Counted from the stretch's first letter, positions 20,333 through 29,550 are shown. The stretch: DNA of 64,000 nt from Ruminococcus sp. AM36-2AA (GCF_003461955.1 NZ_QTYB01000004.1:186001-250000); one strand, 5' to 3'. Numbers and translations: made by a program. The notes: generated by a model from the sequence alone, not told the origin.

Positions 20333-21064
20333 TCAATCCTCATCTGCCACTGCTCTTCCTCTGTCCGGATAATTGGTGATGATGGAGTTTACTCCCCATT
20401 TCTTCATCCTTCTCATATCCTCTTCCTCGTTTACAGTCCAGACATTCACCCCGATCCCGTTCTGGGAACAGCTGCGTACATGCTCTTCCTTCAGGTATTC
20501 CAGATTCGGATGATAATACTGCACATCACAGGTTCTTGCATAAACCCCTGCATTATCCACGTATTTCTCTACCAGAAAACCTCCTGCAATAGTCTCATCA
20601 CTCTGTCTGCACAATACAATGGATGCGTTATTGAAAGAGGAAAGAATGATCCGATCCTCCAGACCATATTCGCAGATCATATCAATAACCTTCTCTTCCA
20701 TACCACCATAATAATAAACACTGTTCTTCAGCTCGATGTTTGTGATCAGATCTTCCTCCTCTGCCATCCACTCCAAATACTCTCTCAGAGTCGGAATCTG
20801 AAGCCTGCCGAATTTTCCGGCAAACTTATCCGGATAACTGCAATCCAGTTTACACAGCTCAGCATATGTAAGATCATAGATATATCCGTTTCCATCTGTG
20901 GTACGGTCAACCTTCTCATCGTGCATGATCACCGGAACCAGATCCTTGGTCAGCTGCACATCAAGCTCGATTCCCTCGCAGCCAGCCTCCACAGCCTTCT
21001 GAAACGCCAGCATTGTATTCTCCGGATATTCTCCGCTGAAACCACGATGTCCAAATACTTTCAT
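20333..21064 (-). CDS. Glycerophosphodiester phosphodiesterase
   Basis: The enzyme splits glycerophosphodiesters from phospholipid breakdown into G3P and an alcohol. The 243 residues form a TIM barrel with the GDPD signature: FGHRGFSGEYPENT at the N-terminus, IELDVQLTKDLVPVIMHD near 34 and NIELKN near 108. No signal peptide is visible, so it acts in the cytosol on imported diesters. Two ATGs are nine bases apart; I chose the second (21064) because GGAGG lies eight to nine bases before it while it touches the first. The position between glpK and the G3P dehydrogenase genes suggests that it feeds the same G3P pool. Confidence 0.93.
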   Translation of the reverse strand: MKVFGHRGFSGEYPENTMLAFQKAVEAGCEGIELDVQLTKDLVPVIMHDEKVDRTTDGNGYIYDLTYAELCKLDCSYPDKFAGKFGRLQIPTLREYLEWMAEEEDLITNIELKNSVYYYGGMEEKVIDMICEYGLEDRIILSSFNNASIVLCRQSDETIAGGFLVEKYVDNAGVYARTCDVQYYHPNLEYLKEEHVRSCSQNGIGVNVWTVNEEEDMRRMKKWGVNSIITNYPDRGRAVADED

Positions 21065-21254
21065 TCTAATCATCCTCCATTCAATACATTACATCATTGT
21101 GAGCATTTTTGCTAATTCATTTTTCCAATTATATCATAGCGTTTATTTATTTTCAACATTTTTTATTATTTTTTTGTATATATTTTGTTATTTTTTAATT
21201 AATTATTCTTTTAAGCACTAATATTTTTTGTGCATCTTGTATATTTTGTTTCAT

Positions 21255-21310
21255 GGCAAACAAAGTGATAAAAAAGCCTTTTCAGGTTTATTTTATTCGC
21301 TTTGTCTGCC
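21255..21310. repeat. Long imperfect inverted repeat between the G3P dehydrogenase operon and the phosphodiesterase gene
   Basis: The arms start GGCAAACAAAGTGATAAAA and end TTTTATTCGCTTTGTCTGCC, and pair over more than 20 positions with few mismatches around the core AGCC-TTTTCA-GGTT. There is no clean T-run outside the stem on either strand, so it may terminate the upstream operon, act as a leader structure for the phosphodiesterase gene, or stabilise mRNA. The rest of the gap (21065-21254) is very AT-rich and I see no other clear signal there. Confidence 0.6.
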
Positions 21311-21362
21311 GGAGGGCTGACATATTATAAGCATACAGTTTGCCATATATATCCTCAGCTGA

Positions 21363-21734
21363 TCACTGTATGATCTGCTTCACATTTCCTGTAGCCACGA
21401 TATCCACGCCTGTTCCTGCTGCATTCTCCAGGATCACGTCCCCGATCTGAACCGGTGCTTCCACACATACATCCCGCAGCGCTTCCACACAGTCAAAAAT
21501 CTTTCCTTTCGGAATATCCTGTGCTGTCTTTACTGACACTACCGGCATACTTCCATTCTTCACACGAACGGTTGTTGTCACGATCCTGGTCGGATCTGTC
21601 ACTTCCTTCACTGCATATTCCGCGCCTTTTTTACAGGTATTTCCTGTGACGGAAATGATTTCTTTTCCATTCATTTCCACCAGAAGGGCGCATCCCATAG
21701 GACATCCGATACAAGTAAGATTCCTTTTTTCCAT
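21363..21734 (-). CDS. DUF1667 protein, third component of the G3P dehydrogenase complex
   Basis: The 123-residue protein begins MEKRNLTCIGCPMGCALLVE. It carries cysteines in a C-x2-C-x3-C pattern plus TGNTCKKG near 31, reminiscent of the N-terminal iron-sulfur binding part of molybdopterin and hydrogenase-like proteins. DUF1667 proteins are encoded with anaerobic glycerol-3-phosphate dehydrogenase genes in many Clostridia and probably carry electrons. The ATG at 21734 has GGAGGAG eight bases upstream; two earlier in-frame starts overlap that site. Its upstream neighbour ends just before it, so the three genes are one operon. Confidence 0.85.
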   Translation of the reverse strand: MEKRNLTCIGCPMGCALLVEMNGKEIISVTGNTCKKGAEYAVKEVTDPTRIVTTTVRVKNGSMPVVSVKTAQDIPKGKIFDCVEALRDVCVEAPVQIGDVILENAAGTGVDIVATGNVKQIIQ

Positions 21735-21739
21735 TTTCA

Positions 21740-23041
21740 TCACTCCTCCACCTGGATCACAAGTTCATGTTTATCCTGTTTCTGTTTTCCTTCCAGAATG
21801 GAAAGAAGCTGCTCTTTTTTCAATTTGATCTGCTCCATCTCTCCGGGTGCTGCCACCTGTTTTTTTCTGGAAAAGATCCGTTCTCCATCCAGATATGCAC
21901 GGATGTAACAATTTTTATATACATTTCCCACACGGAAGCGGACCAGCTGCTCCTCCGCCATGTGACCGATACGGATCTCAGACGGCACTGTATAGCGGAC
22001 TCCGTTTTGGGGCGAAAGCGTGATCTTTATCTCTTCCGGTATTTTGTCCTCTCCATTGTTGTTTATATAGAGAGCCGCATTTCTTCCTGCATTGCCGGCT
22101 TCCTCCGAAACAAAATCCACCAGATCATGAACATGAAGAACATTTCCGCAGGCAAAAACACCTTCTACATTTGTCTCCAGACTTTCATTTACCACCGGTC
22201 CGGAAGTCACATTGCTCAGCTTCACACCTGCCTGTCCGGAAAGTTCATTCTCCGGGATCAGACCAACAGAAAGAAGAAGCGTATCGCATTCAAAAAATTC
22301 CTCTGTACCGGGAATCGGGCGTCTGTTTTCATCTACCTCTGCAAGAGTGATTCCTTCCACACGCTCTTTTCCTTTTATGTCAACCACTGTATGGCTAAGC
22401 TTCAACGGGATACCAAAGTCATCCAGGCACTGCACGATATTTCTCTTCAGGCCTCCGGAATATGGCATCAGTTCTGCCACTGCCTTAACCTCTGCACCTT
22501 CCAGCGTCATACGTCTGGCCATGATCAGTCCGATATCACCAGATCCCAGGATCACTACTTTTTTTCCCGGCATAAATCCTTCCATATTTACAAGGCGCTG
22601 TGCTGTTCCTGCTGAATAAATGCCTGCCGGTCGATATCCCGGAATGTTCAGTGCACCTCGCGGTCTCTCTCTGCAGCCCATGGCAAGGATCACAGCTTTT
22701 GCCCGGATCTGATACATTCCCTCCTGGCGGCTCATGGCAGTGATCACCTTATCCTGGCTGATATCCATGACCATGGTGTTCAGCCGGTACTCGATCTGCT
22801 GCTCTTTTACCATCCGGATAAAACGTGCCGCATATTCCGGTCCTGTCAGCTCCTCCTGAAATGTATGAAGGCCAAATCCATTATGGATACACTGATTCAG
22901 GATCCCGCCTAGTTCCTTATCACGTTCCAGGATCAGGATACTCTCTGCTCCCTCTTTCTTTGCAGCCAGGGCTGCTGCCAGTCCTGCAGGGCCTCCGCCT
23001 ATGATCACGATATCTCTCTTCACCATAATCTTATCATTCAT
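21740..23041 (-). CDS. FAD/NAD(P)-dependent oxidoreductase, GlpB-like component
   Basis: This 433-residue flavoprotein starts MNDKIMVKRDIVIIGGGPAGLAAALAA. The N-terminal FAD-binding Rossmann motif GGGPAGLAAA is followed by a second nucleotide-binding motif VVILGSGDIGLIMARRM near 160 and the FAD motif TNVEGVFACGNV near 290. It is a nitrite-reductase/thioredoxin-reductase type fold that in Clostridia partners a GlpA-like dehydrogenase and DUF1667. The start overlaps the glpA stop by eight bases, with GGAGGG eight bases upstream. It probably passes electrons from FAD of the dehydrogenase to NAD(P) or another acceptor. Confidence 0.9.
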   Translation of the reverse strand: MNDKIMVKRDIVIIGGGPAGLAAALAAKKEGAESILILERDKELGGILNQCIHNGFGLHTFQEELTGPEYAARFIRMVKEQQIEYRLNTMVMDISQDKVITAMSRQEGMYQIRAKAVILAMGCRERPRGALNIPGYRPAGIYSAGTAQRLVNMEGFMPGKKVVILGSGDIGLIMARRMTLEGAEVKAVAELMPYSGGLKRNIVQCLDDFGIPLKLSHTVVDIKGKERVEGITLAEVDENRRPIPGTEEFFECDTLLLSVGLIPENELSGQAGVKLSNVTSGPVVNESLETNVEGVFACGNVLHVHDLVDFVSEEAGNAGRNAALYINNNGEDKIPEEIKITLSPQNGVRYTVPSEIRIGHMAEEQLVRFRVGNVYKNCYIRAYLDGERIFSRKKQVAAPGEMEQIKLKKEQLLSILEGKQKQDKHELVIQVEE

Positions 23042-24491
23042 GGTTCTCGCCCTCCTCTGCAATTTTCTTGTTGATTCCTTCGATCAGTCTGGAAACTCCG
23101 CCTGTTTTTGTGATCTCCTCCATGGAAATGCCAAGCTCTCGGCTGAGGATTTCCATTGTTCTGGGAGAACAGAAGCCTGACTGACATCTTCCCATTCCTG
23201 CTCTTGTACGACGTTTTACTCCGTCCAGGGATTTCGCTCCGAGAGGTCTTCGGATCGCATCCAGAATCTCTCCCTCAGAGATCATCTCACATCTGCAGAT
23301 GATATTTCCATATTCCGGTGATCTTTTGATCAGCTCATTTCTTTCTTCCAGAGAAAGCTCTGACGGATCCAGGATTCCTTTTCTCACCGGATTAAAATCC
23401 GGATTTACTTCCGGATGTAATTTTTCTTTTACGATGTCAGCAACCATACAGCCAATGGCCGGTGAGCTGGTAAGTCCCGGTGATGCGATTCCTGCACAAT
23501 CGATAAATCCAGGTGCGTCCTCCACCTCTTCGATCACAAAATCCATACCATCCTCGACAGCACGGAGTCCCGCAAAGCTTGTGATCACCTTCCGCAGTGG
23601 AATATCCTTTACTGTTTTACCGGATTTGATACTTACTGTCTCCATACCCTCCGAAGTAGTTGCTGTTTCCTCCCGATCCTCCAGATCCGTAGCTGTAGGT
23701 CCGATCAAAAGGTTCCCATGAACAGTCTGTGTTACCAGAATTCCTTTTCCGCTCTTGTTTGGAAGTGCAAAGATCGTATGATTCACATGTGTTCCTGCAC
23801 TTTTATCAAGGAGCATATACTCACCCTTACGAGGAGTGATATGCAGTTTTTTCTCACTTACCATATTATGAAAAACATCCGCATAGACACCGGCAGCATT
23901 GACGATACAGACTGTCTCAAAATCACCTTTTGAGGTTTCCACAACAAAACCTTTTTCCTGTTTTCGGATGTTCTTTACTTCTGTGTCAAATTTAAATTCC
24001 ACACCATTGTTATATGCGTTCTCTGCCATTGCAATGTTCAGCTCAAAGGGACAGACAATTCCGGCTGTCGGTGCATACAGTGCTGCCAGCACCTGGTCAG
24101 ACAGATTCGGCTCCATGGCAAGTGCCTCTTCTCTGTCAAGGATCCTCAGTCCCTCTACTCCGTTTTTCAGTCCTCTTTCACGCAGCTTATGCAACATGGC
24201 GATTCCATTCTCAGTTGTACAGACAGTCAGTGAACCAGTCTGTTTAAAAGGAAAATCCAGTTCCTTCGAAAGCTGTCCCATCATATTGCTGCCCTTCACA
24301 TTCAGTTCCGCCATAAGGCTTCCCGGTTCTGCATCATAACCGGAATGAGCGATTCCGCTGTTTGCCTTGGAAGTTCCACAGCATACATCCTCTTCTCGCT
24401 CCAGAACGCAGATTTTCAGCCGATATCTTGAAAGCTCTCTCGCCGCTGCCGCTCCGGAAACTCCTGCTCCGATAATGATCACATCATACAT
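23034..24491 (-). CDS. glpA: Anaerobic glycerol-3-phosphate dehydrogenase, GlpA-like
   Basis: The enzyme oxidises G3P to dihydroxyacetone phosphate. Its 485 residues have an N-terminal FAD-binding motif IIGAGVSGAAAARELSRY, a DAO domain with SGIAHSGYDAEPGSL near 48 and FAGLRAVEDGMDF near 305, and a C-terminal BFD-like [2Fe-2S] domain with CRCE (about 403-406) and RCQSGFC (about 442-448). AGGAG lies ten bases before the ATG. It is first of three overlapping genes. The transcript begins with a leader holding mutually exclusive hairpins, which I assign to GlpP control. The name glpA is by similarity in domain layout. Confidence 0.9.
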   Translation of the reverse strand: MYDVIIIGAGVSGAAAARELSRYRLKICVLEREEDVCCGTSKANSGIAHSGYDAEPGSLMAELNVKGSNMMGQLSKELDFPFKQTGSLTVCTTENGIAMLHKLRERGLKNGVEGLRILDREEALAMEPNLSDQVLAALYAPTAGIVCPFELNIAMAENAYNNGVEFKFDTEVKNIRKQEKGFVVETSKGDFETVCIVNAAGVYADVFHNMVSEKKLHITPRKGEYMLLDKSAGTHVNHTIFALPNKSGKGILVTQTVHGNLLIGPTATDLEDREETATTSEGMETVSIKSGKTVKDIPLRKVITSFAGLRAVEDGMDFVIEEVEDAPGFIDCAGIASPGLTSSPAIGCMVADIVKEKLHPEVNPDFNPVRKGILDPSELSLEERNELIKRSPEYGNIICRCEMISEGEILDAIRRPLGAKSLDGVKRRTRAGMGRCQSGFCSPRTMEILSRELGISMEEITKTGGVSRLIEGINKKIAEEGENHE

Positions 24492-24710
24492 AGATCTGTT
24501 TCTCCTTTCCTGTTTGCGGATCTTCTGAACTGTCCCCGGCTTTCTCTGCGCCGGAAACAGCAGAATATCCGTTGCAACACAAGCATTGCCGTCCGCAGGT
24601 AAATATTCTGCGAGGAGTACTGCTTACGAACAGCAATCTTTCAAGCGAATATGCCATTATTTTTATGCCGTAACCCTTGTAATCCTTTTGAAACATTAAC
24701 ATTTGTGCAT

Positions 24711-24784
24711 AAAAATAGCCGGCATAAAAACACACTTATCCATGTGTCTTCATGCCGGTCTCTGTTCTCAATGGCATTCTCTGT
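24711..24784 (-). promoter_or_regulatory. Antiterminator/terminator leader of the glpA operon, probable GlpP target
   Basis: On the minus strand the leader reads ATGCC, a 16-base loop ATTGAGAACAGAGACC, then GGCAT, which can pair as an antiterminator. GGCAT is also the left arm of a long terminator (CCGGCAT...ATGCCGG, 24719-24758, followed by CTATTTTT). The two folds exclude each other. The same loop with two changes occurs in the leader at 29.4 kb. Between this leader and glpA (24492-24710) I see no other signal. Confidence 0.8.
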
Positions 24785-24825
24785 ATTCAGCAAGCTGAAT
24801 CAGATTCCTTCTTCACTTTGTATTC

Positions 24826-24854
24826 ATTGTATCAGACTATTCTTCATATTTCAA
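24826..24854 (-). promoter_or_regulatory. Promoter of the glpA operon
   Basis: On the minus strand TTGAAA is followed after 17 bases by TACAAT. Transcription would start near 24819, about 35 bases before the conserved leader box. The ugp promoter at 29551-29579 has the same TTGAAATAT start. Confidence 0.8.
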
Positions 24855-24939
24855 GTGCATTTTTCGTAAAATACATCGTTTTTTCTTTAACATGCTCTTA
24901 ACTTCACCAAAAGCCTGATAAATTTCATTGTATTCCCGA

Positions 24940-25656
24940 TCATATTTCCTCCACAGAAATAACTCCTTCCTGCTGTCTTACCTCACGAAATACAGTATGG
25001 CGTGCTTTCCATTTGGCAGCCTCCATTGTTGCCTGGATCACCACACTCTGTGTTTTGGATCTCTTTTTGATGATAACTACGTTGGAGATCAGGATGTCCT
25101 CTTCCCGGAGCTTCTTTATGACCATACTCATCTTGTCTTCATTTTCAAACTCCATATATACGTCATAGGTATTGGAATGCTCTTCCACATAAACCTCTAT
25201 ATATTTCGCATATTTGAACACCAGAATAAGCCCCAGCGTGGTAAAGATCGCACCGCTGTAAAAGCCGATCCCCACAGCAAGTCCGATACACGCGGAAGTC
25301 CAAAGACTGGCTGCTGTCGTAAGACCGGATACATGTCTCTGTCCTGTCACGATGATGGTTCCCACTCCAAGAAAACCGATTCCGCTGACAACCTGTGCGC
25401 CAAGTCGTGCAGTATCTCCGATTCCTGCCCCATTAGAATATACATGGATAAAATCGCCCGTCATCATAACCAGAGTTGCCCCCATACAGACGATCATATG
25501 TGTTTTTACACCTGCCACACGCTTCTTCATTCCACGATCAATACCGATCAGACATCCAAGAAACATCGCAAGAATCAGCCGAAACAGCGTCGATCCCATA
25601 TTTAAAGTGTGCAAATAATCCGATATTGCATTACATGCTCCGAGAATTCCGCCCAT
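24940..25656 (-). CDS. MgtC/SapB family membrane protein
   Basis: The 238-residue protein starts MGGILGACNAISDYLHTL with AGGAG seven bases upstream; an open extension of 32 codons is ignored. The N-terminal half is the MgtC domain with several membrane segments and the blocks LAMFLGCLIGIDR near 29, VVSGIGFLGVGTIIV near 88 and VSGLTTAASLWTSACIGL. The C-terminal 80 residues are soluble and resemble an ACT-like fold. MgtC proteins influence ATP synthase and Mg2+ homeostasis; the exact role here is open. I looked for a Mg2+ (M-box) riboswitch upstream and did not see one. It lies between two G3P operons without an obvious link. Confidence 0.9.
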   Translation of the reverse strand: MGGILGACNAISDYLHTLNMGSTLFRLILAMFLGCLIGIDRGMKKRVAGVKTHMIVCMGATLVMMTGDFIHVYSNGAGIGDTARLGAQVVSGIGFLGVGTIIVTGQRHVSGLTTAASLWTSACIGLAVGIGFYSGAIFTTLGLILVFKYAKYIEVYVEEHSNTYDVYMEFENEDKMSMVIKKLREEDILISNVVIIKKRSKTQSVVIQATMEAAKWKARHTVFREVRQQEGVISVEEI

Positions 25657-25875
25657 AAATTTGCTCCTTTCCTGTTGTATCATTATTTTCTGCCGGTGAT
25701 AACGCCAATCGCGCATCACTTCATTTTGCCCTGCACGAACGCCGCAGGCCACACTCCTACATTCGAAAGCTGTCTAGTCAACCGGACTCACTCCGTCCGT
25801 CTCACTACACAGTTTTTCATATGATCCTATACCCCGGATATACATGATCTGTAGTCTCACAGCATGTAAAACAGC

Positions 25876-25906
25876 AGGGATACCGGCGCCCGGCGGCGGT
25901 ATCCCT
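25876..25906 (-). terminator. Hairpin ending the ugp operon
   Basis: A perfect ten-base stem (AGGGATACCG / CGGTATCCCT) with an 11-base GC-rich loop lies 38 bases after the ugpB stop. The following sequence on the minus strand, GCTGTTTTAC, has only a short T-run. Confidence 0.7.
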
Positions 25907-25943
25907 ATCTGTTGCTCTATCTACTGATCAGAGGGCATTCTGA

Positions 25944-27266
25944 TTATTTAATAGACTCGTTATAGTTCTCGATCGCTTTGTTTACAGAAGCTGCAAGCTG
26001 ATCAACAGCGTCCTGAGTTGTAAGCTTGCCATCATATACCTGAGGCATAATCTCGTTGAATGTAAGACGGGCCTCTGTCTGTACGCCAGAGAGAACACCT
26101 GCTGTATTTGCGTTTACAGGAGAATCTTTCAGCTGGTTGATAGCAGTCTCAAAATTCGGGTTCTCTTTGAGGTAAGCTTTCATATCATCTGTCTCATAAG
26201 CTTTCTCGTTGATTGCAAAGTATCCTGTACCCATGGACCATTTAGCCTGTACGTCAGGAGTTGTGATGTACTCGATGAATTTCCAAGCTGCATCTTCATT
26301 TGCTTCGTTTCCTGTATCTGTAAGCCACAGAGAACCACCACCGATGATAACGCCGCCTTCATCATTCTGCTCAATTCTTGGAAGGTATCCTGTACCAACT
26401 TCGAACGGAGAAGAATCAACTGCATTTTTCAGGATAGCGGTAGACTCGATGATCATACCAACCTGTCCGGAGAAGAATGCTGTCTGAGTATCAGCTGTTG
26501 TTGTTCCGTAATCTTCAAAATATCCGGAATCATACAGTTTTTTCCACATATCGAATACTTTAAGGCCACCGCCGTTGGAATCGAAATCAACAGCTGTAAC
26601 TGCCTCTGTACGTCCATTGTCATTGTTTCCATATGTTAATCCAAGTCCTGCAAGCTGCTGTTCAAAAAACCATCCGTAAATAGCCTGTGAATAACCAACC
26701 GGAGCTGCTCCGCTCTCTACGATTTTCTTGGAGTCTTCAAGAACCTCATCGTAAGTTGTAGGCGGTGTCTCAGGATCAAGACCTGCTGCCTCAAATACGT
26801 CTTTGTTGTAATACAGCATAGGTGTGGATACGTTGAATGGCATTGCATACTGTTTGCCATCTACTGTATAGTAGCTGCTGATAACGTCCATAACGGAACT
26901 CTTATCATAACCTGTGGATTCGAATTTGTCCTCTACAGGGATGACAGAACCACTGTCATACATGAATTTTGTTCCAACATCATACATCTGGCAGACATCC
27001 GGAAGACCAGAATCACTCTGCATAGCTGCTTTCAGTTTTGTGATGGTGTCATCATAAGTTCCCTGATACTCAGCTTTAATTTCAATCTCATCCTGAGATG
27101 CGTTGAAATCATCTACGATCTGCTGAAGCACTTCACCGTTTGTACCACCCATTGCATGCCAGAATGTGATGGTAGTTTTGTCAGCTGCACTTACTGAGCA
27201 CGGAGCTGCGAGAGATGCTGCCATGATTCCTCCTAAAAGAATCGCCATCCATTTTTTGTTTTTCAT
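25944..27266 (-). CDS. ugpB: G3P (or glycerophosphodiester) ABC transporter substrate-binding protein, UgpB-like
   Basis: The 440-residue protein has an N-terminal signal and a periplasmic-binding fold close in pattern to E. coli UgpB: ITFWHAMGGTNGEVLQ near 33, PDVCQMYDVGTKFM, MPFNVSTPMLYYNKDVFEAA and GGVIIGGGSLWL. This suggests sn-glycerol-3-phosphate or glycerophosphodiesters as ligand. Oddly, the signal peptide has no good lipobox: the only cysteine (residue 23) follows proline, and cleavage at VSA-AD looks more likely. It is the last gene of the ugpA-ugpE-ugpB operon, about 90 bases after ugpE, with an AGGAGG-type site. Confidence 0.88.
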   Translation of the reverse strand: MKNKKWMAILLGGIMAASLAAPCSVSAADKTTITFWHAMGGTNGEVLQQIVDDFNASQDEIEIKAEYQGTYDDTITKLKAAMQSDSGLPDVCQMYDVGTKFMYDSGSVIPVEDKFESTGYDKSSVMDVISSYYTVDGKQYAMPFNVSTPMLYYNKDVFEAAGLDPETPPTTYDEVLEDSKKIVESGAAPVGYSQAIYGWFFEQQLAGLGLTYGNNDNGRTEAVTAVDFDSNGGGLKVFDMWKKLYDSGYFEDYGTTTADTQTAFFSGQVGMIIESTAILKNAVDSSPFEVGTGYLPRIEQNDEGGVIIGGGSLWLTDTGNEANEDAAWKFIEYITTPDVQAKWSMGTGYFAINEKAYETDDMKAYLKENPNFETAINQLKDSPVNANTAGVLSGVQTEARLTFNEIMPQVYDGKLTTQDAVDQLAASVNKAIENYNESIK

Positions 27267-27355
27267 ATAGAAACCCTCCTTTTATATTGGTCCGGCCTGC
27301 CCCAATACAGGCCGGATAAATTAACGTTTTTACTACTTGCTCTTATGTAATTGGA

Positions 27356-28174
27356 TCAACCCTTAACGGCACCAGCTGTCAGACCACTAATCATCTGTTT
27401 CTGACCAATGATGAATACAAGGATTGAAGGAATCAGGATGACCATGGCACCAGCCATAACCGGTCGGAAGTCTGTTGCCTCAGCACCCTGGAGCATACCA
27501 AGACCGATCTGAACAGTTCTCATATTTACACTGTCTGTTACAAGCAGTGGCCACAGATAGTAGTTCCAGCTCTGAAGGAATACATAGATGATCAGAGCAC
27601 CAAGTGATGGTTTGATAAGCGGAACACCGATGGTATATAAGAACTTGAAGTTTGTACATCCGTCAATTTCAGCTGCCTCATGAATCTCTTTCGGCAGTGT
27701 CAGGAATGCCTGACGCATGTTGAATACCGCAAAAGCTGCTGCTGCATTCGGAAGAATCAGCGCTGCGTATGTATTACGGATACCCCAGTCAGCGATTGTC
27801 AGGTAGTTTGCGATGATGATCGCCTGGCTTGGGATCATCATGGTTGCCAGCATGATATAGAACAGGACTTTTTTGCCCTTGAATTCCATCATTGCAAAAG
27901 CATAAGCTGCAAGAGCACCTGTGACAACCTGAGCAAATGTGATAACACCGGATACGATCAGTGAGTTCTTAATGAAAGTAAAGAACGGTGCCAGCTGGAA
28001 TGCTCTTGTGTAGTTCTCAAGGGTCAGATGAGACGGCCAGAACTTTCCGCCGTAGATCTCTTTCAGATCCATCATACTAACATTGAAGCAGTAGATAACA
28101 GGAACGATAATAATAATTGCAAAAATAATATTCAGCGCATACATCGCCACTTTTACATATGGTTTTTCTTTCAT
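27356..28174 (-). CDS. ugpE: ABC transporter permease, UgpE-like
   Basis: This 272-residue inner-membrane permease has about six membrane segments and the EAA loop EIHEAAEIDGCTNFKFLYTI near residue 167, which docks the ATPase. It ends in SGLTAGAVKG, common in UgpE and related carbohydrate permeases. The start overlaps the ugpA stop by one base (TGATG), so the two permeases are translationally coupled and form the channel heterodimer. No ATPase gene is in the operon; as in many Firmicute sugar importers a shared MsmK/UgpC-type ATPase encoded elsewhere probably serves it. Confidence 0.88.
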   Translation of the reverse strand: MKEKPYVKVAMYALNIIFAIIIIVPVIYCFNVSMMDLKEIYGGKFWPSHLTLENYTRAFQLAPFFTFIKNSLIVSGVITFAQVVTGALAAYAFAMMEFKGKKVLFYIMLATMMIPSQAIIIANYLTIADWGIRNTYAALILPNAAAAFAVFNMRQAFLTLPKEIHEAAEIDGCTNFKFLYTIGVPLIKPSLGALIIYVFLQSWNYYLWPLLVTDSVNMRTVQIGLGMLQGAEATDFRPVMAGAMVILIPSILVFIIGQKQMISGLTAGAVKG

Positions 28175-29040
28175 CAGTAGGTCACCTTCTTTTCCAGTCT
28201 AAACTGCAGTGCAGTCAGGATAATCAAAATAACAAACAGAACTACGGATTCTGCACAGGCTACACCGAAACGGCTGTTGATAAATGCCTCCTGGTAAATC
28301 TCATACACGATAACGTTGGTACTCTCTGCCGGCCCGCCCTGGGTCATCATCTTGAACTCTGCGTACGCCTGTACGGAGTTGATAACGTTGATAATAAGAA
28401 GGAAGAACAATGTCGGAGAGATTGACGGGATTGTTACATGGCGGTGTTTCTGGAAGAAATTCGCTCCATCCAGCGCAACGCTCTCATAAAGTTCAGCCGG
28501 TACACTCTGGATCGCTGCAGTAAGGTAAATGAAATTCATACCGATCGCCATCCATACACTAACGATCGTAACTGCGATCAGTGCATATTTCTTATCTGTC
28601 AGCCATCCGATATGAGTTCCGAGAGCCTTGTTCAGGATACCCAGAGAGCTGTGGAAAATAAACATGAACACTACAGATGCCGCTGCTGCGGAAATAGCCA
28701 TCGGAAGTGCATATACAGTACGGAAAAATCCCTTTGCCCTGATCTTCTCTGTACTGATGATCGCCAGTATAAAACCGAGCACAATAGAAAGGATAACTCG
28801 CATAACAGAGAATTTCAGTGTTGTCACCAAACTGTTAAGGAACGTTCCATCTGTAAAAATATTCGTATAGTTGTCTAGCCCTACATACTGTGCCACCTGA
28901 CCAAGAGGTGTGGTTCTGGCAAAACTTAACTGAATCGTCTTAACAAACGGCCAGAATACAAACAGTATAAAAAGGATCATTACAGGAATCAGATAGAGAT
29001 ATGGCTCTACTGTCCTGAAAAAAGATTTTTTACTTTTCAT
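28174..29040 (-). CDS. ugpA: ABC transporter permease, UgpA-like
   Basis: The 288-residue permease begins MKSKKSFFRTVEPYLYLIPV and has six predicted membrane segments. The EAA loop ELYESVALDGANFFQKHRHV lies near residue 200. It is the first gene of the importer operon and pairs with UgpE. AGGTGAT precedes the ATG. The transcript starts either at a GlpP-type leader (29.4 kb), leaving a leader of about 500 bases, or at a second promoter nearer the gene. Together with UgpB it would import G3P that needs no kinase before entering the glpA pathway. Confidence 0.88.
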   Translation of the reverse strand: MKSKKSFFRTVEPYLYLIPVMILFILFVFWPFVKTIQLSFARTTPLGQVAQYVGLDNYTNIFTDGTFLNSLVTTLKFSVMRVILSIVLGFILAIISTEKIRAKGFFRTVYALPMAISAAAASVVFMFIFHSSLGILNKALGTHIGWLTDKKYALIAVTIVSVWMAIGMNFIYLTAAIQSVPAELYESVALDGANFFQKHRHVTIPSISPTLFFLLIINVINSVQAYAEFKMMTQGGPAESTNVIVYEIYQEAFINSRFGVACAESVVLFVILIILTALQFRLEKKVTY

Positions 29041-29262
29041 TGTATATCACCTGCTTTTCATAAATTTGTGTACTTCTGATCAGTCCTGTTATTACGGTCC
29101 CCCATATCTGCAACAGTTCTGATCACGTTGCCCTTTACACATCCTGCCGGAAAATACTTCCGTTATATCTTCCGGGCTTTACCCCAATGTATCATATCAA
29201 AATGCCCTCCTGCTACCCTCCTCTGCATTCATGTATTGTTATCTTTACCAACTTTTGACCAA

Positions 29263-29291
29263 ATGATAGCACATATTTTACATATAATCAA
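29263..29291 (-). promoter_or_regulatory. Second possible promoter of the ugp operon
   Basis: On the minus strand TTGATT is followed after 17 bases by TATCAT. It lies downstream of the leader terminator, so transcripts from here would escape the antitermination control. The stretch 29041-29262 holds nothing else I can name. Confidence 0.5.
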
Positions 29292-29436
29292 CAGTTAAAT
29301 TTGATTTTTTCAATATTTTTTCATTAACTTTTGATAATTATTTCCATTGTATAGTGCATCATTTTATATATTTTGCACAATAGCAAGCATTTTAACAAGG
29401 CAATCTGATACGATCACCTTCTTCTCAAAAGCCAAT

Positions 29437-29511
29437 AAAAAAAGCGACAGAAATAACACATCTTTCGATGTATTCCTTCTGCCGTTCTCTCTTCTCAATG
29501 GCACTGTCTGT
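29437..29511 (-). promoter_or_regulatory. Antiterminator/terminator leader of the ugp operon, probable GlpP target
   Basis: On the minus strand: TGCC, a 16-base loop ATTGAGAAGAGAGAAC, then GGCA, which is also the left arm of a terminator (CGGCAGAA...TTCTGTCG with inner ATACATC/GATGTGT pairing, then seven T). Layout and loop match the glpA leader at 24.7 kb; the terminator sequences differ but keep the fold. This covariation points to a selected RNA switch. Confidence 0.8.
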
Positions 29512-29550
29512 TTTATACATTTCAGACACTCTCTTTACTTGTTGTGATGC

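Noticed and set aside
25657..25943. M-box Mg2+ riboswitch ahead of the MgtC-like gene
   Set aside because: The conserved M-box segments are not visible; the only strong structure is the ugp operon hairpin.
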